NCBI GenBank assembly: GCA_024641965.1
Contig: JAHECC010000011.1
Coordinates: forward strand, 1 to 45,775
Direction of reading: 5' to 3'
Length of the DNA: 45,775 nt
Origin: Rubrivivax sp.
GTDB taxonomy: Bacteria > Pseudomonadota > Gammaproteobacteria > Burkholderiales > Burkholderiaceae_C
Made by a program: the position numbers and the translations under genes. The notes under the pieces are model-generated. The model was not told where the DNA came from, did not search any database, and saw nothing but the letters and a program-made list of their open reading frames with translations. Positions 7,855-16,905 of this stretch are shown here, one piece after another (the stretch's first letter is position 1; each line of letters starts with the position of its first letter).

Positions 7855-9810
7855 ATGTCCCAAGCCGCAGCCACCCCGGCCAAGCCGCTGACCTTCCGCC
7901 GCTTCAAGGACGGCGACCACGAGCCGCTGGCCTGGCAGCAGGAGATCTTCGACGCCGACCATTCGCACAAGTGCCCGACCTACATCCAGAGCACGCCGCC
8001 GTGCCAGGGCAGCTGCCCGTCGGGCGAGGACATCCGCAGCTACCTGAACATCGTGCGCGGCATCGAGAAGCCGCCCGCGGGCGTGCCCTGGCAGGAATAC
8101 GCGTTCCGCCGCGCCACCGAGGCCAACCCCTTCCCGTCGGTGATGGGCCGCGTGTGTCCGGCGCCCTGCGAATCGGGCTGCAACCGCAATGAGGTCGAGG
8201 ACTTCGTCGGCATCAATTCGGTCGAGCACTTCCTCGGCGAATACGCGATCGAGAAGAAGCTCGCCTTCGCGAAGCCGTCTGCGCGCAGCGGCAAGTCGGT
8301 GGCCGTCATCGGTGGTGGTCCGGCCGGCCTGTCGGCCGCGTACCAGCTGGCTCTGCGTGGCCACGACGTGACGATCTTCGACGAGCGTGCCGAACTCGGC
8401 GGCATGATGCGCTACGGCATCCCGGGCTTTCGCACGCCGCGCGAGGTGCTCGACGCCGAAATCCAGCGCATCCTCGACCTGGGCGTGACCGCGCGCATGA
8501 ACTGCCGCATCGGCAGCGACGTGACGATGGCGCAGATCCGCGAGGAATTCGACGCAGTGTTCCTCGGCCTGGGCGCGCAGGCCGGGCGCGCGCTGCCGGT
8601 GGAAGGCGCCGACGCGTCGAACTGCGTCACCGCCACCGCTTTCCTGAAGGCCTTCAACGACGGGCGCATGCGCCATGTCGGCAAGCGCGTCGTCGTCGTC
8701 GGCGGCGGCGACACCTCGATCGACGTGGCCACCGTGGCGCGCCGCCTCGGCCACATCGACAAGATCAACGAGAGCGACCGCCCCGAACATGTCATCGCCG
8801 GCTACGCGGCCCACGACGTGGCCGAGATCTCGGCGCGCCAGGGCGCCGAGGTCACGCTGACCTCGATCTTCGCGGTCGACAAGATGCAGGCCAACAAGCA
8901 CGAGGTCGAGCAGGCGCAGGCCGAGGGTATCGACATCCGCGGCGGCACCGCGCCGCTGGGCGTGGTGCGCGACGCCGGCGGCCGTGCCGTGGCGCTGCGC
9001 GTGGTGCGCTGCGAGGCCCGGATCGTCGGCGGCAAGCTCGAGATCAAGAACATCGCCGGCACCGAGGAAGACATCCCCGCGGACCTGATCGTCTCGGCCA
9101 TCGGCCAGGCGGTCGACTTCAGCGGGCTGGCCGAATTCGACAACGGCAAGGGCGGCATCAACGCCGACCGCAACTACCAGGTGCAGGGCCAGCCGGGCAT
9201 CTTCGTCGGCGGCGACGTGGTGCGCCCGCACCTGCTGACCACCGCCATCGGTCACGGCGCGATCGCCGCCGACGGCATCGAACGCTTCCTGCGCAGCGAG
9301 CCGCTGGACAGGCGGCCGAAGATCGACGTACACACCTTCGACCTGCAGCGCAAGATGGTCGAGAAGGGCCTGACGATCAGCGAGGTGCACGAGCCGATCC
9401 GCGGCACCGATGCCAGCAGCGGGGCGATCCACAACTTCGACAACCGCTCCGACCGCTACGTCATCCCGCACGAGGAGCTGTTCCTCGGCCACTTCCCGTA
9501 TATCACGCGGCACCGGCGCAAGATCGTCACGCTCGACGCGCAGCAGGCACTGGGCAATTTCGAGGAGCGCGTGCTGCCGCTGACCGAGGCCGAAGCCATT
9601 GCCGAAGCCAAGCGCTGCATGAGCTGCGGCCAGTGCTTCGAGTGCGACAACTGCGTCGTCTACTGCCCGCAGACCGCCGTGTTCAAGGTGCCCAAGTCGA
9701 AGTCGACCACCGGGCGCTACGTGGACACCGACTACGCCAAGTGCATCGGATGCCACATCTGCAAGGACGTGTGCCCGACCGGCTACATCCAGATGGGGCT
9801 GGGCGAGTGA
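7855..9810 (+). CDS. dsrL: DsrL, NAD(P)H:acceptor oxidoreductase
   Basis: A 651-residue cytoplasmic iron-sulfur flavoprotein related to the glutamate synthase small subunit. N-terminal cysteine motifs CPTYIQSTPPCQGSC (about 40-54) and CPAPCESGC (about 101-109) bind a [4Fe-4S] cluster. FAD is bound at VIGGGPAGLSAA (about 151-162), and the pyridine nucleotide is bound near VVGGGDTSIDVA. A C-terminal ferredoxin extension carries CMSCGQCFECDNC and CIGCHICKDVC. DsrL couples DsrAB oxidation to NAD(P)+ in sulfur oxidizers. Its place between dsrK and dsrJ matches the A. vinosum order. It has a strong AGGAGA ribosome site. Confidence 0.96.
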   Translation: MSQAAATPAKPLTFRRFKDGDHEPLAWQQEIFDADHSHKCPTYIQSTPPCQGSCPSGEDIRSYLNIVRGIEKPPAGVPWQEYAFRRATEANPFPSVMGRVCPAPCESGCNRNEVEDFVGINSVEHFLGEYAIEKKLAFAKPSARSGKSVAVIGGGPAGLSAAYQLALRGHDVTIFDERAELGGMMRYGIPGFRTPREVLDAEIQRILDLGVTARMNCRIGSDVTMAQIREEFDAVFLGLGAQAGRALPVEGADASNCVTATAFLKAFNDGRMRHVGKRVVVVGGGDTSIDVATVARRLGHIDKINESDRPEHVIAGYAAHDVAEISARQGAEVTLTSIFAVDKMQANKHEVEQAQAEGIDIRGGTAPLGVVRDAGGRAVALRVVRCEARIVGGKLEIKNIAGTEEDIPADLIVSAIGQAVDFSGLAEFDNGKGGINADRNYQVQGQPGIFVGGDVVRPHLLTTAIGHGAIAADGIERFLRSEPLDRRPKIDVHTFDLQRKMVEKGLTISEVHEPIRGTDASSGAIHNFDNRSDRYVIPHEELFLGHFPYITRHRRKIVTLDAQQALGNFEERVLPLTEAEAIAEAKRCMSCGQCFECDNCVVYCPQTAVFKVPKSKSTTGRYVDTDYAKCIGCHICKDVCPTGYIQMGLGE

Positions 9811-10286
9811 TGAACCCGCGGCACCGCGCCTTCGCGCGCCGTGCCGCGGCGTGGCTCGCTTGCGCATGGATGGCGGGCCCGGTGCTGGCGCAGCAGGCCA
9901 CGGCCGGCCGCGTGCCGTTGCCGGCCATCGAGGCGGCGCGAGGCGAGGCCTGCGTCGCCGACCCGGCGTTCATGCGACGCAACCACATGGATCTGCTCAA
10001 GCACCAGCGCAACGAGACCGTGCATCTGGGCGTGCGCGATGCGCGCGCCAGCCTGAAGGGCTGCATCGAGTGTCATGCCAGCGCCGCCAGCGGCAGCGTC
10101 GCGCAGGCGCCAGGTGACTTCTGCAGCAGCTGCCACGGCTACGCCGCGGTGAAGATCGACTGCTTCGAATGCCATGCCAGCAAGCCGGCATCGGCCAAGC
10201 TGCCGCCGTCACATCCGAAGAGCGTTGGCGGCTTGCCGCTGCCTTCGAGTGCATTGTGGTCGCCCTGGCTGGCGAGTGCGCGATGA
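9810..10286 (+). CDS. dsrJ: DsrJ, periplasmic triheme cytochrome c
   Basis: 158 residues from the ATG at 9810, which shares one base with the dsrL stop (TGATG). The ORF track begins in the wrong place at 9633. A signal peptide with core AAAWLACAWMAGPVLAQ is followed by three CxxCH heme sites: CIECH, CSSCH and CFECH. DsrJ is the periplasmic or membrane-anchored triheme subunit of DsrMKJOP. Its stop overlaps the dsrO start (ATGA). Length and heme count fit the family. Confidence 0.94.
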   Translation: MNPRHRAFARRAAAWLACAWMAGPVLAQQATAGRVPLPAIEAARGEACVADPAFMRRNHMDLLKHQRNETVHLGVRDARASLKGCIECHASAASGSVAQAPGDFCSSCHGYAAVKIDCFECHASKPASAKLPPSHPKSVGGLPLPSSALWSPWLASAR

Positions 10287-11053
10287 GCCCGCAGCGCGAC
10301 ACCGGTGCCAAGCAGGCGCTGAGCGGCCGCCGCGCTTTCCTGGGCCTGGCCGCGGCCGGCCTGGGCGGCGTGCTGATCGCCCCAGGCGTCCACCTGATGG
10401 AGGTGGCGCAGGCGGCGGCGCCCGGCGCCGCGCCATCCGGCGCGAATGCGAAGGTGCGCTGGGGCCTGCTGATCGACACGACCAAGTGCGCCAGCGGCTG
10501 CAATGATTGCGTTACTGCCTGCAGCACCGAGAACGGCCTGGCGGCACCGACCCGGCCGACCGATGCGCAGTGGATCCGCAAGGTCGAGATCAAGTCGATC
10601 GCGACCGGCCGCGCGCAGTCGCTGCCCGTCATGTGCCAGCACTGCGCCGAGCCGCCCTGCGTCGACGTGTGCCCGACGGGGGCGTCGTTCAAGCGCGCCG
10701 ACGGCATCGTGCTGGTCGATCGCCACACGTGCATCGGCTGCCGCTATTGCGTGATGGCCTGCCCTTACCAGGCACGCTCGTTCGTGCACGAAGCACTCAC
10801 CGCGCAGAAGCCCGAGGTGCCGCGCGGCAAGGGCTGCGTCGAAGGTTGCACGCTGTGCGTGCACCGCATCGACGCCGGCGGCGGGCCCGCCTGCGTCGAG
10901 GCCTGCAACAAGGCCGGTCATCACGCGATGCTGTTCGGTGACCTGAACGACCCCGACAGTGAGATTTCGCGCCGCGTGCGCGAACTGTCGACCCAACCCT
11001 TGCGGCCCGACCTGATGCTCGACCCGGGCGTGCGCTATCAGGGCTTGGCATGA
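10283..11053 (+). CDS. dsrO: DsrO, periplasmic iron-sulfur subunit of DsrMKJOP
   Basis: 256 residues from the ATG at 10283 (ATGA overlap with dsrJ). The longer ORF in the track adds 38 codons that belong to dsrJ. A twin-arginine signal peptide (SGRRAFLGLAAAG) predicts Tat export of a folded iron-sulfur protein. Ferredoxin-type motifs are CASGCNDCVTAC, CQHCAEPPCVDVC, CIGCRYCVMAC and CTLCVHRI...CVEAC, consistent with several [4Fe-4S] clusters in a DmsB/NrfC-like fold. Its membrane partner is DsrP, encoded next with another ATGA overlap. Confidence 0.95.
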   Translation: MSPQRDTGAKQALSGRRAFLGLAAAGLGGVLIAPGVHLMEVAQAAAPGAAPSGANAKVRWGLLIDTTKCASGCNDCVTACSTENGLAAPTRPTDAQWIRKVEIKSIATGRAQSLPVMCQHCAEPPCVDVCPTGASFKRADGIVLVDRHTCIGCRYCVMACPYQARSFVHEALTAQKPEVPRGKGCVEGCTLCVHRIDAGGGPACVEACNKAGHHAMLFGDLNDPDSEISRRVRELSTQPLRPDLMLDPGVRYQGLA

Positions 11054-12243
11054 ACACCGGCAAGTTCGGCCCCGTCCATTTCTATCTGCTGCTGGCATTG
11101 GGTGGGCTGCTGGTCGCCGCCGGGCTGGGCAGCGCCCACTACATGGAAGAGCATGGCCATGTCGTCACCGGCATGAACAATCACGTCGTATGGGGCCTGC
11201 CGCACGTGTTCGCGATCTTCATGATCGTGGCCGCGTCCGGTGTGCTCAACGTGGCCTCGATCGGCTCGGTCTTCGGCCAGCCAGCGTACAAGCGGCGCGC
11301 GCCGCTGTCGGGCCTGCTGTGCCTGGCGATGCTGGCCGGCGGCCTGATGGTGCTGATGCTCGACCTGGGCCGGCCCGAGCGCCTGATCGTCGCCGCCACG
11401 CACTACAACCCGAAATCGGTGTTCGCCTGGAACGTGCTGCTGTATTCGGGCATGTTCGGCATCGTCGCCGTCTACCTGTGGACGATGTTCGAGCGTCCGA
11501 TGAACCGCCACTCGACGGCCGCCGGCGTGGCGGTGCTGGTCTGGCGCTTCGCGTTGACCACCGGCACCGGCCTGATCTTCGGCTTCCTCGTCGCGCGCCA
11601 GGCCTACGGCTCGGCGCTGCTGGTGCCGCTGTTCATCGTGCTGTCCTTCGCCTGGGGCCTGGCGGTGTTCCTGATCGCGCAGGCGGCGATGGTCGCTTGG
11701 AACGACCAGCAACCGGATGGCGCCATTCAACGGCGCATGGCGCGGCTGCTCGGCGTGTTCGTCGCTGCCGCGTTCTACCTGGTGGTGGTCTACCACCTGA
11801 CGAACCTGTACTTCGCGCGCCAGGTGGCCTTCGAGACTTTCATCCTCCGCGATGGCGGCATCTTCCCGCTGCTGCTTTGGGGTGGCTATGCATTGGGCGG
11901 TACGGCCTGGCCGCTGCTGCTGCTGTTCCATCCGCGACTCGGCGGGCCGCGCGCCACGCTGCTCGCGGCGGCGCTGGTCGTGGCCGGCGCGTTCGCCTGG
12001 CTCTATGTGTTCATCATCGGCGGTCAGGCCTTCCCGCTGGAGATCTTCCCCGGCCACGTGGTGTCTAGCAGCTTCGGCGATGGCGCGGTCGCGCACTACG
12101 TGCCACGCTGGCCGGAATGGCTGCTCGGCCTGGGCGGCATCGGCGCGGCCTTCGTGCTGACGACGATCGGCGTGCGCGTGCTCGATTTCATGCCGCAGGA
12201 CGACATCGCAGTGCTGCAGGCCGGCGCCAAGGGGAACGCATGA
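11050..12243 (+). CDS. dsrP: DsrP, NrfD-family membrane subunit
   Basis: A 397-residue polytopic protein of the NrfD/PsrC family with about ten hydrophobic helices (for example YLLLALGGLLVAAGLG near the start and LLLWGGYALGGTAWPLLLLF later). In DsrMKJOP it is the second quinone-interacting membrane subunit and anchors DsrO. It starts by ATGA overlap with dsrO and ends by ATGA overlap with dsrN. No cofactor-binding motif is expected, and none is seen. Confidence 0.95.
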   Translation: MNTGKFGPVHFYLLLALGGLLVAAGLGSAHYMEEHGHVVTGMNNHVVWGLPHVFAIFMIVAASGVLNVASIGSVFGQPAYKRRAPLSGLLCLAMLAGGLMVLMLDLGRPERLIVAATHYNPKSVFAWNVLLYSGMFGIVAVYLWTMFERPMNRHSTAAGVAVLVWRFALTTGTGLIFGFLVARQAYGSALLVPLFIVLSFAWGLAVFLIAQAAMVAWNDQQPDGAIQRRMARLLGVFVAAAFYLVVVYHLTNLYFARQVAFETFILRDGGIFPLLLWGGYALGGTAWPLLLLFHPRLGGPRATLLAAALVVAGAFAWLYVFIIGGQAFPLEIFPGHVVSSSFGDGAVAHYVPRWPEWLLGLGGIGAAFVLTTIGVRVLDFMPQDDIAVLQAGAKGNA

Positions 12244-13646
12244 AGCTGCCGCGTTTGCTGATTGCTGCCGCCCACAAGTCGTCTGGCAAGACCACGCTGA
12301 GCATCGGCCTGTGCGCGGCCTTGCGCGTGCAGGGCTTGGCGGTGCAGCCGTTCAAGAAGGGGCCGGACTACATCGACCCGATGTGGCTGGCCTTGGCCGC
12401 GGGGCGCGACTGCTTCAATCTGGACCCCTATCTGTCGAGCCACGACGAGTTGCGATCGGACTTCGCCCGGCAGGCGGGCACGGCCGACATCTGCCTCATC
12501 GAAGGCAACAAGGGCCTGTACGACGGGCTGGCGCTCGACGGCAGCAACAGCAATGCCGCGGTGGCGAAGATGCTCGGCGCGCCGGTGCTGCTGGTCATCG
12601 ACGCGCGCGGCATGACCCGCGGCATCGCTCCGCTGCTGCTCGGCTACCAGGCCTTCGACCGCGACATCCGCATCGGCGGTGTGGTGCTCAACCAGGTCGG
12701 TGGCAGCCGCCACGAAGCCAAGCTGCGCGCGGTGATCGAGCACTACACCGACATGCCCGTGCTGGGCGCGCTGGCGCACGAGCCGGAGGTGTCGCTGGAC
12801 GAGCGCCACCTCGGGCTGACGACGAGCCTGGAGTTCGACGACGCGCACGCGCGTGTGCAGCGCATCGGCGAGCGCGTGGCCGAACAGGTGGACGTGGCGC
12901 GAGTGCTCGAACTGGCGCGCGCTGCGGCGCCGTGGCCGCTGGCCGCAGCCGGCGTGGCGCCTGCACCGGCGCCGACACGGCCGGTGCGCATCGCCATCGC
13001 CCGCGACAAGGCTTTCGGCTTCTACTATCCGGACGACCTGGCGGCGTTGCGCGCGGCTGGCGCCGAGTTGCTGCCCTTCGACACGCTGCGCGATGCGCGG
13101 CTGCCGGTGGCGGACGGACTGTTCATTGGCGGCGGCTTTCCCGAAGTGTTCATGGACGAGCTGCAGGCCAACGCCAGCCTGCGCGACGACATCGCTGCCG
13201 CGATCGATGCCGGCCTGCCCACCTACGCCGAGTGCGGCGGCCTGATGTACCTGGCGCGCAGCCTTCAGTGGCGCGGCCGCATCTGCCGCATGGTCGGAGC
13301 GATCCCGGGCGACGCGGTGATGCACGAGCGGCCGGTCGGCCGCGGCTATGTCCGGCTGCAACCGACGGCCGACCACCCCTGGGCGGCGACCGGCGAAGTG
13401 CGGGCGCACGAATTCCACCATTCCAGCCTGGAGCATCTGCCGAGCGACCAACGCTTCGCCTATCGCGTGGAGCGCGGTCACGGCATCGACGGCCGCAGCG
13501 ATGGCCTGCTGCACCGAAACCTGCTCGCCTCGTACACGCACCTGCGCGGCGACGGCTGGGCCGAGCGCTTCGTCGCCTTCGTGCGCAGCGCCTGCGGCGG
13601 CCGGCGCGAGATGCGATCGCCGCAGACCGAACGGCTGGTGGCCTGA
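12240..13646 (+). CDS. dsrN: DsrN, siroheme amidase (cobyrinate a,c-diamide synthase-like)
   Basis: 468 residues from the ATG at 12240 (ATGA overlap with dsrP). An N-terminal ATP-binding domain has the P-loop-like AAAHKSSGKTTLSIGL. A C-terminal class I glutamine amidotransferase domain has the nucleophile motif YAECGGLMYL (about residue 330) and the histidine region EFHHSS (about 395). DsrN is the CobB/CbiA homologue proposed to amidate siroheme to siro(heme) amide for DsrAB maturation. The cobA-type methyltransferase that supplies the precursor lies two genes downstream. Confidence 0.95.
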   Translation: MKLPRLLIAAAHKSSGKTTLSIGLCAALRVQGLAVQPFKKGPDYIDPMWLALAAGRDCFNLDPYLSSHDELRSDFARQAGTADICLIEGNKGLYDGLALDGSNSNAAVAKMLGAPVLLVIDARGMTRGIAPLLLGYQAFDRDIRIGGVVLNQVGGSRHEAKLRAVIEHYTDMPVLGALAHEPEVSLDERHLGLTTSLEFDDAHARVQRIGERVAEQVDVARVLELARAAAPWPLAAAGVAPAPAPTRPVRIAIARDKAFGFYYPDDLAALRAAGAELLPFDTLRDARLPVADGLFIGGGFPEVFMDELQANASLRDDIAAAIDAGLPTYAECGGLMYLARSLQWRGRICRMVGAIPGDAVMHERPVGRGYVRLQPTADHPWAATGEVRAHEFHHSSLEHLPSDQRFAYRVERGHGIDGRSDGLLHRNLLASYTHLRGDGWAERFVAFVRSACGGRREMRSPQTERLVA

Positions 13647-14006
13647 ATGAACGTCGTGCCGACCATGACAAGGACGCTGCGCGTCGCCGGCCGTGAGGTC
13701 GAGACCGACGCCGAAGGCTACTTGCGCCACCTGGACGACTGGTCGGAAGACTTCGCCCGGGCCGAGGCGCAGCGCGAGGGCCTGACGCTGAGCGACGAAC
13801 ACTGGCAGGTGATCCGCTTCCTGCGTGAGTACTTCCACGAACATCGCGTGCAGCCGCAGGTGCGCGTGATGATCCGGCACTTCGCGCAGGCCTGGGGGCC
13901 ACAGCGTGGCAACAACCACCACCTGCACGAACTGTTCCCGGTCGGCGGGCCGCAGAAGCAGGGCAATCGCTTGGCCGGCCTGCTGCGCACCAAGGGCGAG
14001 CACTGA
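13647..14006 (+). CDS. Second DsrC-family paralogue without cysteines, in the dsr operon
   Basis: 119 residues (an alternative start is MTRTLRV, six codons in). DsrC signatures are present: ETDAEGYLRHLDDW, EHWQVIRFLREYFHEH, QVRVMIRHFAQAWGP and HHLHELFPVG. The C-terminal arm reads KQGNRLAGLLRTKGEH, so the two DsrC cysteines are replaced by asparagine (about 107) and glutamate (about 118). The protein contains no cysteine and cannot carry persulfide. It begins directly after the dsrN stop. In A. vinosum this place holds dsrR (IscA-like) and dsrS, neither of which is found here. A regulatory or docking role is inferred. Confidence 0.9.
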   Translation: MNVVPTMTRTLRVAGREVETDAEGYLRHLDDWSEDFARAEAQREGLTLSDEHWQVIRFLREYFHEHRVQPQVRVMIRHFAQAWGPQRGNNHHLHELFPVGGPQKQGNRLAGLLRTKGEH

Positions 14007-14051
14007 TCACCGGCCACCCGGTGCAGACACCATCGAAGGGAGCATCGAACG

Positions 14052-14891
14052 ATGAAGTCCGATCAAGACTTTCTGCGCAGCCTAATGCGCGACAGCGACT
14101 GCACGCGCCAAGGTGCGGGCACCGTGCACCTGGTCGGCGCCGGCCCCGGTGACCCCGAACTGCTGACGCTGCGCGCGCTGCGCCTGCTCGCCCGGGCCGA
14201 TGCGATCGTCTACGACCACCTGGTGTCGCCGCAGGTGCTCGACTTCGTCTCGCCCGAGGCCGAGCGGATCTACGCCGGCAAGCAGCGCAACCGGCACAGC
14301 ATGCCGCAGCACGACATCAACCTGCTGCTGGTGCGGTTGGCGCGCCAAGGCAAGCATGTCGTGCGACTGAAGGGCGGCGACCCCTTCGTCTTCGGCCGCG
14401 GCGGCGAGGAAATGCAGGCGCTGGCCCAACACGGCGTGCCCTTCGAGGTGGTGCCCGGCATCACCGCCGCCTGCGGCGTGTCGTGTTACGCCGGCATCCC
14501 GCTGACGCACCGCGACCATGCGCAGTCCTGCCTGTTCGTCACCGGCCACCTGAAGGATGGCAGCTGCGACCTCGACTGGCCAGCGCTGGCGCGGCCGCGG
14601 CAGACGGTGGTGATCTACATGGGCTTGAGCGCGCTGGACGAGATCTGCGCGCAGCTGAAGGCGCACGGCGTGGCTGCCGACATGCCGGCGGCCGCGGTGC
14701 AGCAGGGCACGACCGCGCAGCATCGCGTCGTCACCGGCACGCTCGACACGCTGCCGCAGCGGGTGGCCGGACTGAAGTCGCCGAGCCTGATCATCGTCGG
14801 CGAGGTCGTGCGACTGCACGACACGCTGGCCTGGTTCGAGCCGCCGGCTGCCGAGGTGGACGCGCCGCTGGAGCTGGCGCTCAGCGCGTAG
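14052..14891 (+). CDS. cobA: Uroporphyrinogen-III C-methyltransferase (SUMT)
   Basis: 279 residues. The family motifs of S-adenosylmethionine-dependent uroporphyrinogen-III methyltransferase are clear: [37 protein letters not shown] and [10 protein letters not shown]. It makes precorrin-2, the siroheme precursor. There is no CysG-type dehydrogenase/ferrochelatase domain, so oxidation and iron insertion must come from elsewhere. An AAGGGAG ribosome site precedes the start. As the last plus-strand gene of the block it probably supplies the DsrAB prosthetic group. Its last 11 bases overlap the convergent response-regulator gene. Confidence 0.95.
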   Translation: MKSDQDFLRSLMRDSDCTRQGAGTVHLVGAGPGDPELLTLRALRLLARADAIVYDHLVSPQVLDFVSPEAERIYAGKQRNRHSMPQHDINLLLVRLARQGKHVVRLKGGDPFVFGRGGEEMQALAQHGVPFEVVPGITAACGVSCYAGIPLTHRDHAQSCLFVTGHLKDGSCDLDWPALARPRQTVVIYMGLSALDEICAQLKAHGVAADMPAAAVQQGTTAQHRVVTGTLDTLPQRVAGLKSPSLIIVGEVVRLHDTLAWFEPPAAEVDAPLELALSA

Positions 14892-15576
14892 GCTTGGCGC
14901 TCTCGGCGCTGCGCGCGGCGCCGGCCGGCGTGCTGCGGAACTCCACCGCGAACACCGCCGCCTCGACGCGCGAGCTGAGGTTCAGCTTCGACAGGATATG
15001 GCGCACGTGCAGCTTCACCGTGTCGTGGCTGATGTCGAGCGCACGCGCGATGGTCTTGTTGCTTTCACCGCGCGACAGATGCTCGAGGATCTGCCGCTCG
15101 CGCTCGGTCAGGGATTCGAACTGGCTGCTGCGCGTGTCGCCCTTGGCACCGGACTGCAGCATCTGCGCCAGCTTCAGCGTCATCGCCGGCGCCACCACCA
15201 ACTCGCCCCGCGCAGCGCGGCCGATCGCGCCGATGACCTCGTCGGGCTCCATGTCCTTGAGCAGATAACCGCGCACGCCGGCGCGCAAGGCCGCCGCCAT
15301 GTCCTCCTCGGCGTCGCTCATCGTCAGGATGACGATCGGCGTGTCGATGCCCTCCACGCGCAGCCGCCGGGCCAGCGTCAGGCCGTCGGTGCTCGGCATG
15401 CGCAGGTCCAGCACCAGCAGGTCGGGCCGGTGTTCGCGCAACAGAGCGGACACCGCGTCGGTGTCGCCGGTTGCGACCACCACCTGCATGCCGCCACGCC
15501 TCTCGAACAGTTCGGTCAGACCGTTGCGGCACAGCGCATGGTCGTCGACCAGGGCGACGCGCAGCGGCGCGTTCAC
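14881..15576 (-). CDS. NarL/FixJ-family response regulator
   Basis: 231 residues from a GTG at 15576, which forms a GTGA overlap with the kinase stop. The ORF track places the start 17 codons upstream, inside the kinase gene. An N-terminal receiver has the acidic pair VDDH and the phospho-acceptor in [13 protein letters not shown]-terminal LuxR-type helix-turn-helix reads [40 protein letters not shown]. It is the cognate partner of the upstream kinase. The position right behind the dsr operon and the shared operator-like sites suggest control of dsr, but this is inference. Confidence 0.93.
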   Translation of the reverse strand: MNAPLRVALVDDHALCRNGLTELFERRGGMQVVVATGDTDAVSALLREHRPDLLVLDLRMPSTDGLTLARRLRVEGIDTPIVILTMSDAEEDMAAALRAGVRGYLLKDMEPDEVIGAIGRAARGELVVAPAMTLKLAQMLQSGAKGDTRSSQFESLTERERQILEHLSRGESNKTIARALDISHDTVKLHVRHILSKLNLSSRVEAAVFAVEFRSTPAGAARSAESAKPTR

Positions 15577-16778
15577 GGCGTCACGCTCCGCCCGCCTTCG
15601 CCGATGGGGATGCTCAGCCGCACACACGTGCCGCCCCCATCGCGCGCCTGAACTGCCAATGTGCCCCCCAAACGCTGCGCGCGCTCGCGCATGATGTCGA
15701 GGCCGAAATGCGCACCGTCCTCGGCAGGCTCGGCCCCGTGCAGGCCAGCCACCGAAATGCCGGCGCCGTCGTCCTCGACGACGACATGCAGGTCGCCGCC
15801 GACACGGTGGACCGCCACATGGGCCTGCCGCGCCCGCGAGTGCCTGGCCACGTTGGCCAGCGCCTCCTGCACGATGTGGAACACCTGCAGCTCCTGCTCC
15901 ACCGACAGGTGCAACGCTGCGGCACGACTGTCGACAACCAGCCGGATGCCATGGCGATCGAGGTAGCCGGCCTGCAGCCCGCGCAATGCATGCAGCAGGC
16001 CCTTCGGGTCCATGCGCGTGCGGAAGTGCGTCAGGATCTGACGCAGACTGGCGTGGGCGTCGCTGACGGCCTGACGCAGGTCGTCTTGGTACTTCAGCGC
16101 GCGCGCATCGTCGTGCGCGATCAGCGCATCGTGCAGCAGCGGCAGCCGCATCTTCATGTAGACGAGCGTCTGCGCCACCGCGTCGTGGACTTCGCCGGCG
16201 AGCATCTGCCGCTCGTGCAGCACCGCAGCGCGCAGTTGCTCACGCTCAAGCCGCGCGTGGTGCAGGGCCAGCCCCAGCAGCTCGCCCACGGGTCGCAGCA
16301 GCGCGGCGACTTCGGTTCGCGGCGGCGTGCCGCGCGCGTAGAACAGGTTGACGACGCCGAGCACCTGATCGCGATAGCGCAGCGGCACTGCCGTCACGCT
16401 GTCGAAGCCATGGCCGATGAACTCGCCTGCGTTGTGCTTCACGCAGAGGCGCAGGTCATCGGTCCACACGGCCGGCGCACCGGCCAGCGCCTGGCCGCAG
16501 ACACCGCAGTCGCGCTCGACCTCGCGCTCGCCGGCAAGCAGATCCTGATCCAGGCCGACGCTGCCCAGCAGCCGCATGTGCGTGCCGTCGTCGCTCAGTG
16601 TGCGCACTGCGCCGGCCTTCGCACCGGACAGGCGCAACAACGGCTCCAGAAAGCGCTGCAACAGGGCTTCGAGGTCGTCGCCAGCGGCCAGCCCGGCCGT
16701 CAGCTCGGCCAGGAGCTCGCCCACCGGCGGCGACGCGGCGGGCGGCATGGCAATGACAACGGGCGAGGAGACGTTCAT
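15573..16778 (-). CDS. Cytoplasmic GAF-domain sensor histidine kinase (NarX/DegS type)
   Basis: 401 residues from the ATG at 16778; the upstream 22 codons of the ORF look non-native. There is no membrane segment. A GAF-like domain spans about residues 30-175 and contains RDCGVCGQAL (C91, C94) and LRLCVKH (C112), a possible metal, iron-sulfur or thiol sensing site. A HisKA_3 domain has the phospho-histidine in EVHDAVAQTL (H198). It is followed by a HATPase domain with EALANVARHSRA, DDGAGI and GLDIMRERAQRLGG. It is co-translated with the NarL-type regulator. The ligand is unknown; a redox or sulfur signal is plausible from the location. Confidence 0.92.
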   Translation of the reverse strand: MNVSSPVVIAMPPAASPPVGELLAELTAGLAAGDDLEALLQRFLEPLLRLSGAKAGAVRTLSDDGTHMRLLGSVGLDQDLLAGEREVERDCGVCGQALAGAPAVWTDDLRLCVKHNAGEFIGHGFDSVTAVPLRYRDQVLGVVNLFYARGTPPRTEVAALLRPVGELLGLALHHARLEREQLRAAVLHERQMLAGEVHDAVAQTLVYMKMRLPLLHDALIAHDDARALKYQDDLRQAVSDAHASLRQILTHFRTRMDPKGLLHALRGLQAGYLDRHGIRLVVDSRAAALHLSVEQELQVFHIVQEALANVARHSRARQAHVAVHRVGGDLHVVVEDDGAGISVAGLHGAEPAEDGAHFGLDIMRERAQRLGGTLAVQARDGGGTCVRLSIPIGEGGRSVTP

Positions 16779-16905
16779 TTTCAGTAGGCTGGGGCAATGC
16801 CGCTCAAGGCCGCATCGCCGTCGGGCAATTGCAAACCATAGCACCCCTCGACGCCATCGGTTGTGACCCGACGCCTGGCCGCCTGCTCGACCACCGCTGT
16901 CCTGG

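Noticed and set aside
7735-9867. 710-aa minus-strand ORF
   Set aside because: It is antisense to dsrL; the His/Val/Ala/Arg-rich translation is typical of a shadow frame.
12096-14003. 635-aa minus-strand ORF
   Set aside because: It is antisense to dsrN and the DsrC paralogue and has no recognisable domain.
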